A DNA stretch of 64,000 nucleotides from G963677485 sp942492855. Lineage in GTDB: Bacteria > Armatimonadota > HRBIN16. Positions 43,684 to 51,516 of the stretch are shown here, piece after piece. The DNA lies in NCBI GenBank assembly GCA_942492855.1, contig OW818647.1:1240001-1304000 (forward strand), written 5' to 3'. Position 1 is the first letter of the stretch; each line of letters begins with the position of its first letter. The notes beneath the pieces were generated by a model, which was given only the letters and a program-made list of their open reading frames with translations, was not told the origin of the DNA and did not search any database. The position numbers were made by a program, and so were the translations under genes.

Positions 43684-45897
43684 TTACGGTGTCAACTGGT
43701 TGGGCACAAACAGCACGCGCAGTGAGCTTCTGTTGTGATGGAATGTGTACGGATTGGAGCTGCTGATCAGCTCTCCCTCGAGTTGGAAGGTAACAGATTG
43801 TCCTTTATTAACTGGATACACCCAGTTTACTGTCTGACTGATTTCGTTTACTATATTAGTGCTGGTGGCAGTGAGGGTAAAAAGATACGCGGTTGATTCC
43901 AGGTAGATTTTGTTGCCACTGTTAGTGGCATCGTATAAAGTCAGGTAATACTTAGCATTATCGTATGCGGGCGTGAGACCGGCCCGGACGGTGACCGCTC
44001 CATCTAGAACGAAATACCCGTTCGCTGGGGCTTTCACAGGAATAGTCTCAAGATACTTCACATCACCGTGATTCCAAGAGATGTCGTCCCTGTGATTTGA
44101 AAAGGCCACCGCGGGCATGTTCTGGATCGCCAGGCTGCCGCCCACTGTGACGTTCCCTGCTACCGTCAGATTTCCGCTGGTGTCAATATTGGCTACCTCG
44201 CCACCTGTTCCGCCGAACACAGCCACTTTACCCGTGCCGAAGTTACTGATGTTCAGCACGCCATCCACGCTATTGCCAGACCCACCCAGCCGCAAAGCCG
44301 GCGCGCTGTTGCCGGTGGTGTTGGTGTTTTCGATGTAAGACATGGGAGTGGAATACCCGCCTGTTTGTGAGCCTTTGACATGGAGTTTATGTGCCGGCGC
44401 GTTGGTGCCGATACCCACATTGCCCGCACCGGTGATAGCCAGCCTTGATGTGAAGCTGGTGGCAAGCTCCAATCCGTATTGGTTGCCCCCAGCCGTGCGC
44501 TTACTAAAGATGCCCTCGCCCGATGATGTGCCGAACCTGAGTGCACCGCTGTTTACGGTGCCTGTATTGTTGTTGTTGGGATCGACAGTCAAGTTTACGG
44601 CACTGAGACTCCCGGTGACGGAAAGATCACTAAACGTGTTATCAATGCGCTGCCAAGTACCCACACCGTTCGCGTCACTCTTCAGAATGTAGCCGCTGCT
44701 GGCCCCTGTGGCCATCTTAAATCCACCCACCTGCGTCTGGCCATCGACTAGCAACCCAGGCCCCTTGTGGTTACCGGTCACATGCAGCGTTGGGGCCGTG
44801 GAGTTGGCATTGTCTATCCCCAGCCACATGGTCTTGCCTGTGCCGCGGTTCAGAAGATTGAAGGTGTCCTCAGCCGTGGTGGCACTGGCGGAATATGGCA
44901 GTGTCAGCCCATCCTTTCGCCAGCTTCCGATACCTGCGGCATCGCTGCCCAGCACATAGCCGTTCGTGGCTCCGTTGGGAAGTTTCAACGAGTTAGCCTG
45001 CAGGGTGCCGTTAAACAGCCCCGCCAGACCGGTTCCAGGGGTTGCCTTTATGGCCGGTCCACTACCTGTCGTGGTTGCCAACAAGCCGGGTTGGGTGTTT
45101 TCGGCGTTGACAATCTCAAACCGGCCCGCGGCCCCTCCGCCTGTGGTGTGTGACGTCAGCGCGCTGGTTGATCCCGCCACCGTGTCGAAATACGCCGCAG
45201 AGCCGTTGGCCTTGTTCTTCACCACCAGAGTTGTGAAATCCGTGCTGCCAGTAGTTTCGTAATAACCTGCATAACCGTTGCGTGTTGCCAGACCGTATAT
45301 GGCCGTGCCATAGCCATCTGATGAAGCACTGAGTGCAATTCCACCGCCGTTCGTATTCACGACCAGAGCACTACCTGTGCTAGCCGTGTTGTTGATCCTG
45401 AAATAGCCTGCATTGCCGGTGCCCGTATTCACCGCATACATTGCTGGCGCAGCCCCGAAATTGGTGAGGGACAACACAGGGCTGGCACTTGCTATCGAGG
45501 CCGTCGCAGGCCACAAAAGCTCCACAGCTCTGAGGGCGTAGGGCACGGCCCCCAGCGCGATGCGCGGCATGGGGGTTTCGGTGACTATCTGCACCTGAAG
45601 GTAGGTTTGCGCCGCGGGAAGTGCCGTGGCAGGAACCGGCCCGAGGGAGGTAGTGAACAATCCTTTGTTGATCGGTATAGTTTTGTTACCACTGTCCCAT
45701 AGTTTACCTCCGCCCGTCGCAGCATCCCAGATGCTGAACGCCATCTGGTAGTTGCCGTTGGGCAGAGGCGTGCCGGCGGTGTCGGTCAGTCTTCCCTGGT
45801 AGTTGAAGCTGTTTGGCAGGGTTTGTGCTTGTGATAAACTCGCGATGATTGTGCAGACCACTAGTAATATGATCATGATACGGAGATAATACTTCAC
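43684..45897 (-). CDS. Fibre-like secreted protein 3 (cassette II, A)
   Basis: 737 aa with a GTG start at 45897 (MKYYLR). The signal peptide is about 1-24. Shaft variant DGYGTAIYGLATRNGYAGYY as in fibre 4. The ~80-aa module is present (GYVLGSDAAGIGSWRKDG). Collar VGIGTNAPAHKLHVKGSQTG, then an extra LTVAGNVTVGGSLAIQ segment. The head (VAFSNHRDDISWNHGDVKYL) is closest to that of fibre 2, which belongs to the neighbouring cassette. It ends SLRVLFVPNQL. It begins 43 bases after the dockerin stop. Confidence 0.85.
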   Translation of the reverse strand: MKYYLRIMIILLVVCTIIASLSQAQTLPNSFNYQGRLTDTAGTPLPNGNYQMAFSIWDAATGGGKLWDSGNKTIPINKGLFTTSLGPVPATALPAAQTYLQVQIVTETPMPRIALGAVPYALRAVELLWPATASIASASPVLSLTNFGAAPAMYAVNTGTGNAGYFRINNTASTGSALVVNTNGGGIALSASSDGYGTAIYGLATRNGYAGYYETTGSTDFTTLVVKNKANGSAAYFDTVAGSTSALTSHTTGGGAAGRFEIVNAENTQPGLLATTTGSGPAIKATPGTGLAGLFNGTLQANSLKLPNGATNGYVLGSDAAGIGSWRKDGLTLPYSASATTAEDTFNLLNRGTGKTMWLGIDNANSTAPTLHVTGNHKGPGLLVDGQTQVGGFKMATGASSGYILKSDANGVGTWQRIDNTFSDLSVTGSLSAVNLTVDPNNNNTGTVNSGALRFGTSSGEGIFSKRTAGGNQYGLELATSFTSRLAITGAGNVGIGTNAPAHKLHVKGSQTGGYSTPMSYIENTNTTGNSAPALRLGGSGNSVDGVLNISNFGTGKVAVFGGTGGEVANIDTSGNLTVAGNVTVGGSLAIQNMPAVAFSNHRDDISWNHGDVKYLETIPVKAPANGYFVLDGAVTVRAGLTPAYDNAKYYLTLYDATNSGNKIYLESTAYLFTLTATSTNIVNEISQTVNWVYPVNKGQSVTFQLEGELISSSNPYTFHHNRSSLRVLFVPNQLTP

Positions 45898-45940
45898 AGA
45901 TGGGCCTCCTGAATAATAACTGTATCGGTTGGGATGACTG

Positions 45941-46597
45941 CTAGTTGTCGCCTTGTGAGCCGAAGTACATGTCGATTATCACGTAGTCGAACAGCGTGAC
46001 GAAGCCATCCATATCCAGGTCGGCCATAGGCACGTTGGTCTTGCCGAAATTCATGTCCAGTTGGACGAAGTCGAACAGGTTCACCTGGTTATCGCCGTCG
46101 GCATCGCCGTTGGCAAGCTGGATGTTTACACCGGCAACTTCGCCAGAAAGGTATACCGTTTGTGCTTTCCGCAGCCAGTGCGGAGCGTGGAATAGAATGT
46201 TGTAGTTGCCGTCGTCCGGTATCTCCAGCGCATACTGGCCTTGCGCGCCTAGCGAGAGCGGGAGTGTGCTGACAGTCTGCCCGTTCTGACGCAGCGCGGC
46301 CGTCGCAGCCACCTGCGACGGGTTGCCCAGGATCGACATCAGGTTGACTGTGCCCGAGAGCCGTGATGCAAACGGCACAGCCAGCAGGAAGCTGCTGCGC
46401 AGTTGGCCCGCGTTGGAGTCGACAATAGCAGCCGCTCCGCCGTCCAGACTGCTCCAGAGCATCACATTGCCCTGAGCGCTGTAGGATGCACCACCGGTGG
46501 TGCTGGAAAACTGGATGGTTGTTGTCTGGGCATGCACTGAGCCTGCCACAGATAGTGTCAGTGCGAACAGAGAGATCATTACCGAAATTCGTCTCAT
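45941..46597 (-). CDS. Secreted dockerin-like protein, cassette II
   Basis: 218 aa: signal peptide (about 1-23), beta-rich middle, two intact dockerin-type Ca loops at the C-terminus and the common end DMYFGSQGDN. It is very similar to the cassette III copy except in the first 15 residues (MRRISVMISL). It is the first gene of its operon, with an upstream extended -10 element and GAGGT ribosome-binding site. Confidence 0.88.
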   Translation of the reverse strand: MRRISVMISLFALTLSVAGSVHAQTTTIQFSSTTGGASYSAQGNVMLWSSLDGGAAAIVDSNAGQLRSSFLLAVPFASRLSGTVNLMSILGNPSQVAATAALRQNGQTVSTLPLSLGAQGQYALEIPDDGNYNILFHAPHWLRKAQTVYLSGEVAGVNIQLANGDADGDNQVNLFDFVQLDMNFGKTNVPMADLDMDGFVTLFDYVIIDMYFGSQGDN

Positions 46598-46625
46598 GGC
46601 ATCGACCTCGTACGATTGATTACTA

Positions 46626-46634
46626 ATTGTAGCA
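46626..46634 (-). promoter_or_regulatory. Extended -10 promoter of cassette II
   Basis: TGCTACAAT on the minus strand, 28 bases before the dockerin ATG. The wider context (TACAATTAGTAATCAATCGT) matches the other cassettes. Confidence 0.6.
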
Positions 46635-46704
46635 TATAATAGACGAATAGTGTACGAATTTCTCTATGGATATGATCTTTATATTTACCTGAGGATCTTT
46701 CGAC

Positions 46705-46736
46705 AAAAAAAGGCGGCTGGGGGTTGCCCCAGCCGC
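46705..46736 (-). terminator. Terminator at the end of fibre cassette I
   Basis: The same GCGGCTGGGG...CCCAGCCGC hairpin as in cassettes II and III, with a strong minus-strand tail CCTTTTTTTG. It is 32 bases after the fibre 2 stop. Confidence 0.85.
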
Positions 46737-46768
46737 ACAGAGAAACCGGGTTACAAAGTATGACCAGG

Positions 46769-48727
46769 TTACTGGCCCAGAGCATTGGGCACAAACAGCA
46801 CGCGCAGTGAGCTACTGTTGTGATGAAATGACAAGGTGTTCGTGGTATTGGACAGCATTCCCTCTAGTTGAAAGGTCACCGATTGCCCTTTTGTGACTGG
46901 ATACACCCAGTTCACAAACTGGGTGACTTGGTTCGAAATTCTGGTGTCTGTGGTTGTGAGGCCGAAGCTATACGCGGTAGTCTCCAGGTCGATTTTACTA
47001 CTGTTTGTGGCATCATACAGAGTTAGATAGTACATGGCAAATCCGGAAGCAGACGAAAGGCTAACCCAGATGTTGACCGAACCATCCAGGACAAAATATC
47101 CGTTTGACGGTGCCTTGACTGAAAGGGTTTCCAATGACTTCACATCGCCGTGATTCCAGTAGATGTCGTCTTTGTGATTAGAAAAGGCCACTGCTGGCAG
47201 GTTTTTTGCGGAGAGGTTACCAGCCATCGCCATATTACCATCAACGTCGATATGGCCTACTTCGCCAACTTTATTGCCGAACACAGCGACCTTGCCCGTA
47301 CCGAAATTGCTGATGTTCAGCACGCCATCTGGACTGTTGCTAGAGCCACCCAGCCGCAACGCCGGTGCGCTGTCGCCTGTGCTGTTGGTGTTTTCGATGT
47401 AAGACAATGGAGTGGCATAGTTCCCAGTTTTCGCTCCCTGAACATGCAACTTATACTGTGATGGGCTGATTCCGATGCCTACATTACCAGATTGGGTGAT
47501 GCTAAGGCGTGGGGTGAAGTTAGTGGCCAGATCAAGACCATACCGGTTGCCCCCAGCATCGCGCTTACTGAAGAGACCCTCGCCTGAGGAGCTGCCAAAC
47601 CGGATACCACCCACTGTTAAGGTGCCGGTATTTGTGTTGCCGGGATCTATGTTCAAGTTCAGAGTGCTGATGGTACCGGTCGCCGATAAATCTGTGAATT
47701 TACTGCTTGGTGCCTTCCAAATACCTGTACCGTTCGCATCGGTGGTCAGGATATGGCCATTCGCCGCACCGGTAGCCATCTTGAACCCGTTGGTCTGGAT
47801 GACGCCTTCGAACAGGCCAGCTACTCCGCTTCCTGGCGTAGCCTTGATGGCAGGTCCACTGCCCGTGGTCTGGGCGATAAGACTGGGTGAGGTGCTGGTG
47901 GTTTTCGCGATGTTAAACACGCCTGCCGACCCATTGCCCGTGGTGAGTGATGTCAGTGTATTGTCAGCTCCCCCAACACTGTTAAAATACGCGGCTCCGC
48001 CCACCGACTTGTTTTGCACCACCAGAGTCGTGCGATCATTGGTACCAGTGGTCTCAAACCTGCCTGCATTTCCACCGGCTGTAGCTAAACCATACACACC
48101 ACTACCGATGCTGCTGGTGGTGCCATATACTCCATGTCCTTCACCGCTGGTGGTTCCGTACACGGCGTTGCCTGAGCCATTCGTATTAGCCACAAGTGCC
48201 GATGTGGAGTTGCGGGTGTTGTTGATGGTGAAAGTTCCTGCTGAGCCCATGCCCGTATTGACGGCGGCGATGGCTGGCCCATCACCCGTGTTCGTGAGCG
48301 ACAACACCGGGTTGGCATTTGATATGGACGCCACCGCAGGCCAGAGCAGCTCCACCGCTTTCAGGGCGTAAGGCACGGCTCCTAAGGCGATTCGCGGCAT
48401 GGGGGTGTCGGTGCCTAGTTGCACCTGCAGGAAGGTGTTCGCTGCGGGAAGTGCTGCTGAGGTGATGGGACCTAATGATGTAGCGAATAGCCCTTTGTTT
48501 AGGGCGATTGTTTTGTTGCCGCTGCCCCAAAGCTGGTTGCCCCCGGTTACAGCATCCCAGATGCTGAACACCATCTGGTAGTTACCGTTGGGCATTGGCG
48601 TGCCCGCGGTGTCGGTCAGTCTGCCCTGGTAATTGAAGCTGCTGGGCAGTGATTGTGCGGACAGAATGCTCGCGCATGCTGAACACACCGCTAAAAACAC
48701 GGTCAATGTGCGATGATGATGCTTCAC
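46769..48727 (-). CDS. Fibre-like secreted protein 2 (cassette I, B)
   Basis: 652 aa with a GTG start at 48727 (MKHHHR). The signal peptide is about 1-24. The shaft has AVYGTTSGEGHGVYGTTSSI, GSGVYGLATAGGNAG. It lacks the ~80-aa module: VIQTNGFKMATGAANGHILT follows the GLFEG block directly. Collar VGIGISPSQYKLHVQGAKTG. The head (VAFSNHKDDIYWNHGDVKSL) is closest to that of fibre 3. It ends SLRVLFVPNALGQ. The gap to fibre 1 is 74 bases. Confidence 0.85.
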   Translation of the reverse strand: MKHHHRTLTVFLAVCSACASILSAQSLPSSFNYQGRLTDTAGTPMPNGNYQMVFSIWDAVTGGNQLWGSGNKTIALNKGLFATSLGPITSAALPAANTFLQVQLGTDTPMPRIALGAVPYALKAVELLWPAVASISNANPVLSLTNTGDGPAIAAVNTGMGSAGTFTINNTRNSTSALVANTNGSGNAVYGTTSGEGHGVYGTTSSIGSGVYGLATAGGNAGRFETTGTNDRTTLVVQNKSVGGAAYFNSVGGADNTLTSLTTGNGSAGVFNIAKTTSTSPSLIAQTTGSGPAIKATPGSGVAGLFEGVIQTNGFKMATGAANGHILTTDANGTGIWKAPSSKFTDLSATGTISTLNLNIDPGNTNTGTLTVGGIRFGSSSGEGLFSKRDAGGNRYGLDLATNFTPRLSITQSGNVGIGISPSQYKLHVQGAKTGNYATPLSYIENTNSTGDSAPALRLGGSSNSPDGVLNISNFGTGKVAVFGNKVGEVGHIDVDGNMAMAGNLSAKNLPAVAFSNHKDDIYWNHGDVKSLETLSVKAPSNGYFVLDGSVNIWVSLSSASGFAMYYLTLYDATNSSKIDLETTAYSFGLTTTDTRISNQVTQFVNWVYPVTKGQSVTFQLEGMLSNTTNTLSFHHNSSSLRVLFVPNALGQ

Positions 48728-48801
48728 AGGTATGCTCCCTTACGTTTATACGGTGATATATATATCGGTAAAACTTGATAGAACCACCATCGGGCAACTG
48801 G

Positions 48802-50718
48802 TTACAAGCCCGTCGGCACGAACAACACTCTCAGAGAGGATGCTCGACTTGTCAGGCAATTCGCCCCTGAACCTGTTGAGTATCGTCCGAACAGTAGAAA
48901 TTCGATATTTTGACCTTTCGTGACTGAGTGAGCATAGGATAACGTCAAGTCCTGGTTCATCCTGGTGCCCCTGTCTTGAAATAGATAAGATGGCTTAAGA
49001 TTTTCGATACTGCCGCCATCAACTCGTGCGCAGAGTATAAAGTTAAACTCTGCCGGGTAGTTGGTTAAAGTGTTGACGGCCACCTGCATGGCGGCATCGA
49101 TCACAAAATAGCCCGCTGAAGGTGCCTGGACAGTCATGGTTTGAAGGTATTTCTCTTCGCCAACGGCCCAGGTAATATAAGGATTTGTCGCATCATACCG
49201 CACGAAAGGCAGGTTATTAGCGGCGATATTTCCGTTCGTGTCGATGCTGGCCACTTCCGTACTGCTGTTTCGGAATGAGGCAATCTTGCCGGTTCCGTTG
49301 TTCTGCACATTCAACACGCCGTTTGGGTTCGCCCCTGATCCGCCGATTTTTAATGCAGGTGCAGTATCGCTTGCACTATTGGTGTTATTAATGTAAGCCA
49401 TTGGGGAGGTGTGGTCGCCTGACTTGCTGTCTTCCATGTGGAGTTTGTATAGCGGATTCCTGGTTCTGATGCCTACATTGCCGTTGTTAGTGATGCTGAT
49501 GCGGGGTTCATAAAAAGTGGTGATATCAAGCCCATACTGATTACCGCCCGCCGACCGCTTGCTGTAAATGCCCTCACCGGAGTTACCTCCAAATGATAGA
49601 CCACCCTGGGTGAGCAAACCGTCATTCAGACTGGTAGCATCAGCTACAACGTACCTGGCACTCAGCCTGTTCGTCAGAGTCAGGTCAGTGAGCTGGTCTG
49701 CTGGTTTCCATGATGCGATGCCGGTCCCATCAGATTTTAGAACATATCCTTCTATGGGATTTGTTGTTAACCTCAGCCCAGTCAGCTCTACTGTACCTTG
49801 AAATAGTGCTGCTAGGCCTGTGCCTGCCGTAGCCCTCAACGCAGGTCCACTTCCGGCGGTTGTTGCGATCAGGCTTGGTTGACTGTTCGCAGCGGTGTAG
49901 GACTCAAAAGAGCCTGCACTGCCCGTTGCGTAGTTGCGTGCGACCAGACTTATTCCTGTACCGCCGGAGGCCTCAAAATAGCCCGCGCTGCCGGTTACCG
50001 TATTGAGTGCTATCAGTGTCGGCTTAGCGGTTGTCCCTGTGGTGACGAACATCCCGGCGTTGCCATTACCAGTCGCTTTGCCTTCGATGGCGTAGCCGGT
50101 ACCTGAGGTCTGGCCAAAAACGGCGATGCTCCCCCCTGTAGTAGATGCTTCCACAGCATTACCGGTGCCGTTTGTCCGTGCCACCAGTGCGGAGCCGGGA
50201 CTGGACGGGTTCGCTATTTCAAAAAAGCCACCGCTTCCGGTGCCGGTGTTCTGCACTTTTAAGCCAAACCCATTTCCTGTATTTGCTAAAGACAAAACCG
50301 GGCTGGAACTGGCAATCGAAGCGATGGCAGGCCAGAACAGCTCCACCGCCTTCAAAGCGTAGGGCACCGCTCCCAGGCTGATGCGCGGCATAGGAGTATC
50401 TGAGCCCATTTGCACCTGCAGGAAAGCGTTCGAACCGGGTAGTGCAGATGAAGGAACAGGCCCCAGTGATGTGGTGAATAACCCCTTGTTCAATGCCACA
50501 GTTTTGTTTCCGCTGCCCCAAAGCTGGTTGCCCCCGGTCACGGCATCCCAGATGCTGAACACCATCTGGTAGTTGCCGTTGGGCATGGGTGTGCCCGCGG
50601 TGTCAGTCAGCCTGCCCTGGTAGTTGAAGCTGTTTGGCAGGGTCTGAGCGTGCAGTGAACTCACGATCACCGGGCAGATTACGAGAAGGGCTATTGTGGT
50701 TCGCCAAAGGTGTTTCAC
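48802..50718 (-). CDS. Fibre-like secreted protein 1 (cassette I, A)
   Basis: 638 aa, the shortest copy, GTG start at 50718 (MKHLWR). The signal peptide is about 1-25. The N-terminal domain is the usual one (PRISLGAVPYALKAVELFWP). The shaft is its own variant (IAVFGQTSGTGYAIEGKATG, GYFEASGGTGISLVARNYAT) and the ~80-aa module is absent. The collar is diverged (VGIRTRNPLYKLHMEDSKSG; AYINNTNSAS). The head (RYDATNPYITWAVGEEKYLQ) is the most distant from the others but ends in the common SLRVLFVPTGL. It is the first fibre gene transcribed, 37 bases after the dockerin stop. Confidence 0.85.
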   Translation of the reverse strand: MKHLWRTTIALLVICPVIVSSLHAQTLPNSFNYQGRLTDTAGTPMPNGNYQMVFSIWDAVTGGNQLWGSGNKTVALNKGLFTTSLGPVPSSALPGSNAFLQVQMGSDTPMPRISLGAVPYALKAVELFWPAIASIASSSPVLSLANTGNGFGLKVQNTGTGSGGFFEIANPSSPGSALVARTNGTGNAVEASTTGGSIAVFGQTSGTGYAIEGKATGNGNAGMFVTTGTTAKPTLIALNTVTGSAGYFEASGGTGISLVARNYATGSAGSFESYTAANSQPSLIATTAGSGPALRATAGTGLAALFQGTVELTGLRLTTNPIEGYVLKSDGTGIASWKPADQLTDLTLTNRLSARYVVADATSLNDGLLTQGGLSFGGNSGEGIYSKRSAGGNQYGLDITTFYEPRISITNNGNVGIRTRNPLYKLHMEDSKSGDHTSPMAYINNTNSASDTAPALKIGGSGANPNGVLNVQNNGTGKIASFRNSSTEVASIDTNGNIAANNLPFVRYDATNPYITWAVGEEKYLQTMTVQAPSAGYFVIDAAMQVAVNTLTNYPAEFNFILCARVDGGSIENLKPSYLFQDRGTRMNQDLTLSYAHSVTKGQNIEFLLFGRYSTGSGANCLTSRASSLRVLFVPTGL

Positions 50719-50755
50719 AGATTTGCCTCCATATCGATTACGGCGTTGTAAATTC

Positions 50756-51412
50756 CTAGTTGTCGCCTTGAGAGCCGAAAAACATGTCGATAATCACATA
50801 GTCGAATAGTGTGACGAAGCCATCCATATCCAGGTCGGCCATGGGTACGTTGGTCTTGCCAAAATTTATGTCGAGTTGGACGAAGTCGAACAGGTTCACC
50901 TGGTTATCGCCGTCTGCATCACCGTTAGCTAACTGCACATTAAAACCAGAGAGCTCACCATATAAGTCGACTGTTTCCGCCTTGCGCAACCAGTGCGGAG
51001 CTTGGTATAGAATGTTGTAACGGCCGTCGTCTGGTACCTCCAATGCATACTGCCCCTGGCTCCCCAGCACCAGCGGGAGTGTGCTGACTATCTGCCCGTT
51101 TTGACGTAATGCGGCCGTCGCTGCCACTTGAGTGGGGCTGCCAAGGATTGACATCAGGTCGACAGTCCCAGAGAGCCGCGACGCAAACGGCACAGCCAGC
51201 AGGAAGCTGCTGCGCATCTGGTTGGTATTGGTGTCTACAATGGAGGCCGCGCCGCCGTCCAGACTGCTCCAAAGCATCACATTGCCTTGGGCACTGTAGG
51301 AGGCACCTCCGGTGGTGCTGGAGAACGGCAGCAGTGTGTTCTGCGCTTGCAGGAAACTGCTCATGCTAAGTAGAATTGCTAGCATGACGTAACGTACCGG
51401 TGTATGTGCCAT
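50756..51412 (-). CDS. Secreted dockerin-like protein, cassette I
   Basis: 218 aa. The signal peptide (about 1-23) differs from the other three copies (MAHTPVRYVML). The middle and the two C-terminal Ca loops (GDADGDNQVNLFDF, ADLDMDGFVTLFDY) are conserved. Some substitutions are unique to this copy (KAETVDLYGELSGF). It is the first gene of the whole array, divergent from the fucosidase gene, 104 bases away. Confidence 0.88.
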   Translation of the reverse strand: MAHTPVRYVMLAILLSMSSFLQAQNTLLPFSSTTGGASYSAQGNVMLWSSLDGGAASIVDTNTNQMRSSFLLAVPFASRLSGTVDLMSILGSPTQVAATAALRQNGQIVSTLPLVLGSQGQYALEVPDDGRYNILYQAPHWLRKAETVDLYGELSGFNVQLANGDADGDNQVNLFDFVQLDINFGKTNVPMADLDMDGFVTLFDYVIIDMFFGSQGDN

Positions 51413-51439
51413 ATCTATTACCTCGTCTTGGGATTTCTA

Positions 51440-51448
51440 ATTATAGCA
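51440..51448 (-). promoter_or_regulatory. Extended -10 promoter of cassette I
   Basis: TGCTATAAT on the minus strand, 27 bases before the dockerin ATG, followed by TAG as in the other cassettes. It has the best consensus of the four. Confidence 0.65.
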
Positions 51449-51516
51449 CGTGCGGATGCGTTTAGGTACGATCATTTACATAGAATTTCATATAACAGGC
51501 ATCTGGAGGTACCAAA

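Noticed and set aside
47475..48371. 298-aa and other long plus-strand frames (Pro/Ala/Val-rich) opposite the fibre genes
   Set aside because: Every fibre gene shows the same type of antisense frame, caused by low-complexity Gly/Thr/Ser codons; no start signals.
30866..51412. Prophage or phage-tail-like particle locus
   Set aside because: Fibre-like repeats are present, but there is no sheath, tube, baseplate, capsid, portal, terminase, lysis or integrase gene, and all products have Sec signal peptides.
35139..51412. Cellulosome
   Set aside because: No cohesin, scaffoldin or dockerin-tagged enzyme is seen; dockerin loops occur only in the small proteins.
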